Source: Eucalyptus grandis (lineage: Eukaryota > Streptophyta > Magnoliopsida > Myrtales > Myrtaceae). From it: a stretch of DNA of 64,000 bases. The notes beneath the pieces are model-generated. The model was not told the DNA's origin. It ran no database searches and was given only the letters and a program-made list of their open reading frames with translations. Location: contig NC_052621.1 of assembly GCF_016545825.1 (NCBI RefSeq), positions 36,656,687 to 36,720,686 of the forward strand, read 5' to 3'. Within the stretch, counting starts at the first letter, position 1. Each line of letters begins with the position of its first letter. This document shows positions 56,894 to 64,000 of the stretch, piece by piece. The translations under genes were made by a program, and so were the position numbers.

Positions 56894-58780
56894 CCAATTG
56901 GAGAAACGCCACCAACGAAAGCAAGTTTAATCAGAGTATATGGGCTATTCCTTTGGATGATGTTCTGGATGCTATCCTGTACCAAATTAGGATAGCTTAG
57001 ATCATGCACGATGGTCATACTCTAAAGCGACGGCAACAATGAGCACACTGGGGTCGGAACTGTGCTTGTGGGACGAGGTCAAGCTGATGAATAGGATTGT
57101 TTTGGATATTTTTTAATACGCCAGTAGGTGGCTTTGAGAAATCGATGCCAAATGTGCTTCTGGCAGTTTATTGATAGGGATGAAATGTCCTGTCTTAGAG
57201 TCCATACGTTTTCAAATGATATTTTCATAATTTTTCCATGTCAACTTTTGGTTTGAAGGGTGCTGTCTGAACAAATTGTGGATCGACTGAATTTGACTAT
57301 CGAGAGCAAAGTTGTGTCAATAAAGAGGTTGGGCTTCTTTAACCAGCTTAACTTTTTAGATGAGATGCACTTCCATGCCTGCTTCTACTGGGCAGCTTAA
57401 CCTTTCCCACATCTCTCTCTCTGCTTTTGCTGTGGTATGCAGTGTGACTCACGCTGGATCTTACTGTTAAACCACCGAAAAATTTACGAACAAGGATGCC
57501 AGTAGCTATTGAAATAGTTTTGACACGGCAGAGTTACGAGCTTCTTGATTGATCGGCAAGTTCAAATGTAATGGCAGCAAACGCTTATCAATCTCAACCT
57601 ATTCCCAGACGGTTCCGTTTTTTCTTTGCTTTCGTGTCAGCACATACGAGAGATTGAGGAATTTATTGAGGCCAAACGCAGTCCGTGGTTTGGACTGTCA
57701 AAATTGGAACCACAGCGTTTTCAAGCTGAGAGTTTTTCTTCTGGTTCCACCTTGCAAGGAACATATAAAGATAATTAATTTTTCTTTTCTGGGCCCGTGA
57801 GAAGATGCGCGAATTGGTATAATCCGTCTTTTGCACGGGCTTTGCCGTGCCAAGAACAACTAAGAATATCTAAATTTAGCAGTGTCGGATTTGCTCACCG
57901 TAATTAATACGTTCCTTCCTGTGGTCTTCTTTGTAATCTTTTAGTTCGAAATTAAAGCCAAAAAGTAGCAGTGATTAGTTCCCGCTTCCCAAGCAGACTG
58001 GACCACGGTCCGGTTCCGGTCTAATGGAACCGGTCATTATTTTTTTTTCATGTTTCTATCAGAATATTTTATTGTCCAAAATATGACCAAATTCAGGTTC
58101 AAATTCTATACTTTCAGATATTTTATTGTCCAAAATATGACCTTCAAGACTTTCTATACTTTCATCCAGATATTTTATTATTATTTAATTACAGGCTTAT
58201 ATTTATTCGAAAATAAAAAACTAAACCCACTAATTTTATTTTAAAGAAATAACAGATAAAAAAAAAACATATGAAGTAAATTAGGTTTCTCCTTGGAACT
58301 TTCTCCTTGGAACTGAAAAGCGTACCATCCGGACATTGGTTTCTTGGAATCGGAAAGCGGACTACTGAGACATCATTTTCACCTTTAAGAATTAGGAATT
58401 AGACCAAAACACTTCTGAGAATCGGACTCAACTTATTGTTCGATCCAGTCTGAGCAGATTCCGTTTAGGTGGTCCATTTGGCGCTCCTCTACCTAGAAGG
58501 TTCATTTTTGAGGACCCATAGTGCTTAGAAAATAATGGCGACAGAACCAAGTTAAACCTTGAAGGCTATGAATTCGAAGCTTTCAGCTGTTTTAAGTTTG
58601 GAGGAAAGAGATACAAAATCCTCCTACAAAGAAGAGCACGGGTTTCTTCTTCCTCTTGGTGGAGCAAATCGAAACAGGGATTACAAAAATTCCCAGCTAA
58701 AAGGGGGAAAGAAAATAAAGAACGACATTAAGTCCTCTATTGTATTATTTCCCCCACATAGGCACCAAGCTGTCCTGTAC
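56894..58780. other. Region between SYS1 and the SULTR3 gene
   Basis: SYS1 3'UTR and SULTR3 3'UTR converge here. Short direct repeats occur: ATATTTTATTGTCCAAAATA at 58063 and near 58117, and CTCCTTGGAACT twice near 58290-58312. A CGGTTCCGGTC..GGAACCGG stretch near 58009-58034 resembles the ends of the hAT element at 53.3 kb. No gene is supported. Confidence 0.5.
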
Positions 58781-61700
58781 TCACGGTTGGCACTTCCACA
58801 ATGAAGAAATGTCGGCAACGGCTTCTCCGACGGTCATGTACAGCCCGTTCGACCTGAAACTGTCCAGCGTTTGTGATTTGTCTAGCTTCTCCATCACATT
58901 CCCGACAGGACTTGCCAAAACAAGCTACAGGAAAGACAAGAAGAGAGCATATAGGGAGAATTAAGAACTTTTCTTGGCCTTTAGGTCATTCAAAGCCTGA
59001 CAAAATTCACAACTTCAAAAAGAGTTGTACCTTGAGAGATCTCTTTTCTACCATCTTCCTGATTTCCACTAATGCATCGATGCCACTTGTGTCTATGGAA
59101 GTGACAGCTGCGGAAAAATACAAGACCCTTTATTTTTGTCAATCGACAAGCCAGGATTAAACAAGCAGAATGGAGACTCAAAGGCTTCAATGATTTGATG
59201 TTCTATGGATAAAGGAGTTCAAAACTGATTAATTGAGCAAACATGCTCTTGAAGAAGGACAGAATCCACATGAACTAGAAGGAACTCATTTGTTGAAAGA
59301 AATTAAACTTCTTCATGGATCAAATGAATTCATACAAAGAAGTCCCACTTAATGCTTTTCTTTGATACTGTCACTAGGAGAAACTTATTTGTCAGAAATG
59401 TCATGTAATTCGCATTATGGTTCAGAACAATCGGCAATCTGCATTGTTTTTTTTTTTACTCTGTCAAGATGTTGCCGGAAATATATGTATAATGTTTTAT
59501 TAGTGGAAGTGTGAAGGTAGTACCCGTCATGTCAAGAATTAGGCATTTCAGCGCACTCTGATTGTTCTCCTTTATCCATTCTTCCTCCTCGCGCACCCAT
59601 CTCAGGATCCTGCATACAAAAATTTCAATTACAACCCCAAAGAAAGCGCTTTTAACCAGGAAAAAGTTACTTCTTTGGGAATAAGCATGATCTTTGAAAC
59701 CTATCGAGGACAGGAAGCTTCAAATCTTTTGACCAATATAAAATTTTTCTATCTAGATCTACTGATCACTCTGAAGAGGTGTCAAGAAGGCTAACCTCTC
59801 CTGCAGGTAGGTGGAATTGGCGAAGTAGATCGAAGATTCAACAGCAAGTATTAGAAAAGAGGGAACTTTTGATGCTACCCTATATCTGCTGAGGCTTTGG
59901 TACGTATGAGTTCCCTGAATATTTCCCAATACCGTAGTGTTTGGCCTAGTGACATGCAAGAGAATCTTGAAGACAGAAACTCCAACCTGAATTTCCAAAA
60001 AAAGTCAAGTTAACCAAAGTAGGTTGCTTAAAGAAGCTACTGAAATCTTGAAGTCTCAATTTTTAAGATCAGTTTAAAATCTGTAATGCCTTCTACAATG
60101 AATGGAGCTAAGAAGGTCAGAACAAGTTTCAAGTATGAGAGACTCACAGCAATGGCTAGGCCCAATGGCACAGAGATGAAAAGGACCCCCACAAAGGAAC
60201 ATATACATGCCAAAAAGTCAAGCTTGTCAACTTTCCACAACCGCAAGGCAGCCTGATAATCAATCAGACCGATCACGGCTGTTATGATGATCGCACCTAA
60301 GATGACATTGGGAGTGTAGTGAAATAGTGGCATAAGGAAAAGCAGAGTAACTAGCACTGCTGTTGCCATAACTATGTTTGAAATTGCCGTTTGTGCCCCC
60401 GCATTATAGTTAACTGCAGACCGGGAAAATGACCCTGGAAATGACAGCAGAGGTATAGTTGTTAGAACCATTTAAGATGGAACGCCACTTTTCTTGAGAA
60501 GGAGACATAATTAGGTGCTTTCAACATATTCACCAATCCTCTCACTTTTTTGTGTGGACCGCTCTCTTATGGAACCTGCTATCGTTCGAAAAGAGGAGTA
60601 TATTCCAAACTAAGGTAGCAGTTGGTCATACAAAATCCCGTGCATGCAAAACAAAGAAACCTAGTTTTGCAAAAAGAAAATAAGTACCTGTGGTCACAAA
60701 ACACGAGGAACAGGAGCCGGCCATGTTCATCAGGCCAATAGCCATCATTTCTTTGTTTCCATCGACTTGGTAATTTTTCATAGTGGCAAATGTTCTTCCG
60801 ACTGCAATACCTTCCTGTTTGGATGTTATGAAGTATAGGATAAGTATATGCAAGAGTGAAGATTCTATGTCCAAAGAGTAAATCAATCACAGTACGCACA
60901 TGTAATGCACAATTCTTACAGTTAAAGATAAAATTCCAGTTATGATGCCAGTTTTGACAGCCAGAGCTAGATAAGGGCCACTCAGGTATAGCATGTTTGA
61001 TGAAGGCGGATTCAGACCCTCCGGCAAGCGGCCAATCTGTGCATAACAGTAATTTTTGTCAATAAAGTCCCGAACATGAAAATAGCAAACATAAATTAGG
61101 TAGTCTGCTAAGAATATGTCCAAAAACTGGGAGTAAAACTTCAGTACATACAATTGTGATTCCATGAGCTTTTGATCTGAGCAGGAAAACTAGAGTAGTT
61201 GACAAAACCACTGATGTTAAAGGGGCAGCTGCTGAAATCCAGAAGAGCTTTGGTCTTCTAATGCTCTGTGACATTTGATGGAAACTCAAACGTTAGACTA
61301 TAAGAATGAGTCGATCATTCAACATAATTATGGCTAGCAAAATGAATGTTTGGCTGAGATAAACTTACAATATGCCTTGTTGTCAATAAAAAGATTAAGA
61401 AAATGACTCCCATGACAAAACTTTGCCAGGACCACTGCAAGTCACAAGTGTAAGTTAAGGATCTCTCGACAAAGATGGTGAATATAAGTTGGAATTGAAC
61501 CCATAAACGAATTTGATAAAGGATAAGACAGGTCGGAATCACCAAATGAAGGGATTTCATTAGATCCATACTTCAAATCGTATTCCCCCCAGTTCCAAGA
61601 TCATATTTCAATAAGATTGCCAGACTTTTCTTTTGAAAAATTAAAAGGTATCACTGTGTGTTGCGGTGTTATTACAAAATATTGTCCCTTTTTCTTTCTT

Positions 61701-63752
61701 GAAATACCGATATGATGCTAAATAGAATAATATCACTCGTTCGAATTCCAATAGGAAATAGTGAAGTAGCTTCATATCATGTATGAAGATTCCTATTAGG
61801 CTTGCTAAGGGAAAATAAGATGGAAAAGAAAATGATGAATTACCTCGTCTTTTTGTTTGAAGACTGAGGACATAACAGGAACAAATTGCATCTTTGTGGT
61901 GAAGTGGACAATCCCAAGCAAGCCTTTCAACTGCTGCAATGACACTATAACTGCAGCCCCGGCCATAAAACCAACCAGCGTCGCTTTGGACAGAAAATCA
62001 ATTACAAAACCTAACCTGTAAATCATGTAATCAAACTCAATCAAGTTAGTTCTCTGGATTATTGTCACTTCCTTGTATGGTATTTCCTACAGTTTAACTC
62101 AACTCCTCAGAGAAAACTCTCACTGTGGAATTACAGTTCTCTGTCAATTATATTGCTTTCAAACAATTTTGGACAAGAAAAGAAAGAAATTGCTTGGATA
62201 AGTGATACCTCAGGAGACCCAGAGAAGCCTGAAATAGACCGGCGAAGAAGGTGGCTGTGAAGGCCAATTTGAGATACAGAATTGGCTCTTGACTGTAAGA
62301 CACCGTCTCACTGAGCATTGAACCCATGACTAGAGAAGCAATTGACACAGGTCCAACAGCGAGGTGTTTGGAGCTTCCAAGTATTGAATATATCAATGGC
62401 GGAACAAAGCTTGAATCTGCATGAATGAAACGCAGTTTAATTAGATAAACAGCTGCAGAACCGACAAAGATCAACTAGTTTCATGTATTTGTGACAGAGA
62501 CAGAAAAAGGAAAGAATTATTCAATCGACACTCACATAATCCTACAATAGGTGGCAAATTTGCAAGTTTTGCATAGCTGATTCCCTGCAATGCAAGATAC
62601 AGGTGATGAGATGACCCCAAATCCAAATTTTTAACAGGATTGCAAAAGAGAAAAGAAGAGAAAAGCAGAGAACAAAAGGAAGAAATGGACAGTGCATTAG
62701 TATTTCTTTCGCAAAGGGAAAAAACACAGCCAGAAAAGTCAGGAACGTCAACCTTAACTAAGGGTGGGTTTGGTTCGACTTTGGATATGGACTTTTTGTG
62801 TAATACAAATGCTGAAAGCCAAAGCCTTATGGGAAATGCAATTTAGTTCGGTAAAACTCATTTGCAAAGCAACTTTGGGTTTAAGTAGTGTTTGATAAAA
62901 GAAAATTTACAAAGGGCTTTGGCTGCAATTTTTTTATTTATAAAATTCAAACTGTTCATTGCCAATGAGCCAGATCTAGCCTGGCGGTCATTGGCTAAAT
63001 AGCTTCTTTGGGAAAGCTGAACCAGAGGCACCTTAAATCATTTTATAGGATGATTGAATCTAGCAAAAACTTAGCTTGGTTTAATTCATCACCGTCAAAC
63101 ATTGAGTCCTCTTCCCGGAAATTAATAAGTGGAAAAGGGGACTGGAGTTCACTAATGAAGGCATACTTGCACCATGTCAGAACCAGACAAAAGCATTTAA
63201 GTGAAAGACCCAGAAAACTAAACTGACTGGATCACCAAGCCATCAACAAACCGAATTTACCAACCTTAAAATCCTTTGATAGTCAATTGACACACGTTAA
63301 ACGAAAACTTGAACCACTAAATTCTCTGAGAAACGCTGAAGCCCCAGATCTCCATGCACACGCAAAAACCACAAACGGCGTCTCTTTCTCACTCACTCAC
63401 TCACCTGTGGGATGGCAAGGCTAGCAATGGTCACACCGGAGATGACATCAGACTTAAACAGCCTCAGATCATACTCAGGCGCCCACTGAAATATGGGGAA
63501 CAAGAACTGCAGAGCCAGGACAAGTTTCCTCAGCAATGTCTGGTTCTTGAACCTGTGGAGCGGGTCATCAGGGAAGAAGATCTCAGAGAGTCTGTGCTTG
63601 AGTTTCTGGAAGGTGGTCGTTTTCGGTGGCAAGCAAACACTGTGCACTTCCAAGGGGGGTGGCGGCAGCAGTGTCGAGTCTGTGGTGGAGACTCTGATGA
63701 TGGTGGCCTCATTGCCTGAGAAGTTCTCTACTCTGTTTGAATTGAGACCCAT
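58781..63752 (-). CDS. SULTR3;3: SULTR3-group sulfate/anion transporter
   Basis: A proton-coupled SLC26/SulP anion transporter. Exons in reading order: 63752-63405, 62584-62536, 62416-62209, 62015-61844, 61434-61369, 61265-61152, 61036-60920, 60814-60688, 60434-60148, 59986-59796, 59609-59524, 59107-59031, 58924-58781 (661 residues). The start is the ATG giving [11 protein letters not shown]; the frame is open upstream but less likely. The N-terminal part has [13 protein letters not shown] and the core signature [33 protein letters not shown]. It continues through the transmembrane helices ([70 protein letters not shown]). The C-terminal STAS domain includes [19 protein letters not shown], with the Thr/Ser and Asp residues of the conserved STAS loop. 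[17 protein letters not shown] and [13 protein letters not shown] point to SULTR3;3 within group 3, though subgroup is a guess. Group 3 proteins transport sulfate into plastids, or phosphate in some cases; direction and substrate are not decided by sequence. Confidence 0.92.
62762..63033. mobile_element. Short Tourist-like element in the first SULTR3 intron
   Basis: The left end GGGTGGGTTTGGTTCGACTT and the reverse of the right end AGGTGCCTCTGGTTCAGCTT share 14 of 20 positions. Both are flanked by TAA (62759-62761 and 63034-63036). Size is 272 bp with no coding capacity. It lies in the intron between exons 1 and 2 of the SULTR3 gene. The ends are more diverged than those of the 52-kb element, so it is older or a different subfamily. 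Confidence 0.55.
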
Positions 63753-64000
63753 TTCAGAAGAAAAATGGTGGTGATGGTGGTATGTGTGTAGGAGGCAAGA
63801 CACAACGAGCGCTTGCTGAAGAACCAAGGCTTTGCATGGCGTGAATTTATACAGAAAAGGGAGGGACTGAGAGGAAAGAGAGAGAGAGAAGGGGGAGAGG
63901 GCAAGTGTCAAAGGTGGTTAATGGGAAGCTACAGTTACTTCGTTCCCAGGGGTAGTTCGGTCATGTCGTTCTATCATCGTCCTAAATGGTCTGGATAATG
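63753..64000. other. SULTR3 leader and window end
   Basis: 5' leader and proximal upstream region of the SULTR3 gene on the minus strand. A CT-type microsatellite on that strand lies near 63878-63890. The window ends within upstream sequence. Confidence 0.5.

Noticed and set aside
1..64000. CRISPR array, operon, or prokaryotic-type defence or toxin system
   Set aside because: No spaced short palindromic repeats and no polycistronic layout; all solved genes have plant introns and eukaryotic families.

Overview
This is ordinary plant nuclear DNA. Genes are split by short AT-rich introns with GT..AG borders, open reading is interrupted accordingly, and the products are plant families (P-class PPR proteins, DUF630/DUF632, SULTR3, RABF2, trihelix, NHL/LEA_2). 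Plant MITEs sit between and inside genes. The protein sequences look like a eudicot, probably a woody one; I cannot name the species. Exon borders below come from reading splice sites by eye and checking that phases join and that the conserved protein continues. No transcript evidence was available.

Layout from left to right: a mitochondrial-type PPR protein (+, 325-2574); a METTL22-type lysine methyltransferase (+, 9 exons, 5000-7755); an HSP110/HSP70-15-like chaperone, copy A (+, 10218-15136, with a leading 5'UTR intron); a decayed fragment of the METTL22 3' end (about 16040-16335); a gene-poor stretch with a diverged tandem duplication; a DUF630/DUF632 protein (+, 19622-22947) carrying an apparent one-base frameshift; a RAB5-type GTPase, RABF2 class (-, 7 exons, 24106-26691); a proline-rich NHL/LEA_2 membrane protein (+, 29263-30932); a second HSP110-like chaperone, copy B (+, 36504-41310), whose 5'UTR intron has grown to about 2.1 kb through eight 166-bp tandem units; a second PPR protein (+, 43354-45618); an unrecognised degenerate coding-like stretch (about 45.8-47.2 kb); a single-exon trihelix factor (-, 49106-50320); an AT-rich block with a Tourist-type and a hAT-type non-autonomous transposon; SYS1 (+, 54545-56893); and a SULTR3 sulfate/anion transporter (-, 13 exons, 58781-63752).

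The genes are mostly unrelated housekeeping functions (organelle RNA metabolism, chaperoning, Golgi and endosome traffic, ion transport). The real internal relationship is the duplicated chaperone: the two copies share every exon border and seven of nine exon lengths, a 5'UTR intron and a core promoter block. The METTL22 relic downstream of copy A suggests that the ancestral block was METTL22 plus HSP110. I found no CRISPR, operon, tRNA or rRNA gene, and no convincing undescribed system. The most unusual features are the intronic 166-bp array and the two-base-scale differences between the chaperone copies.
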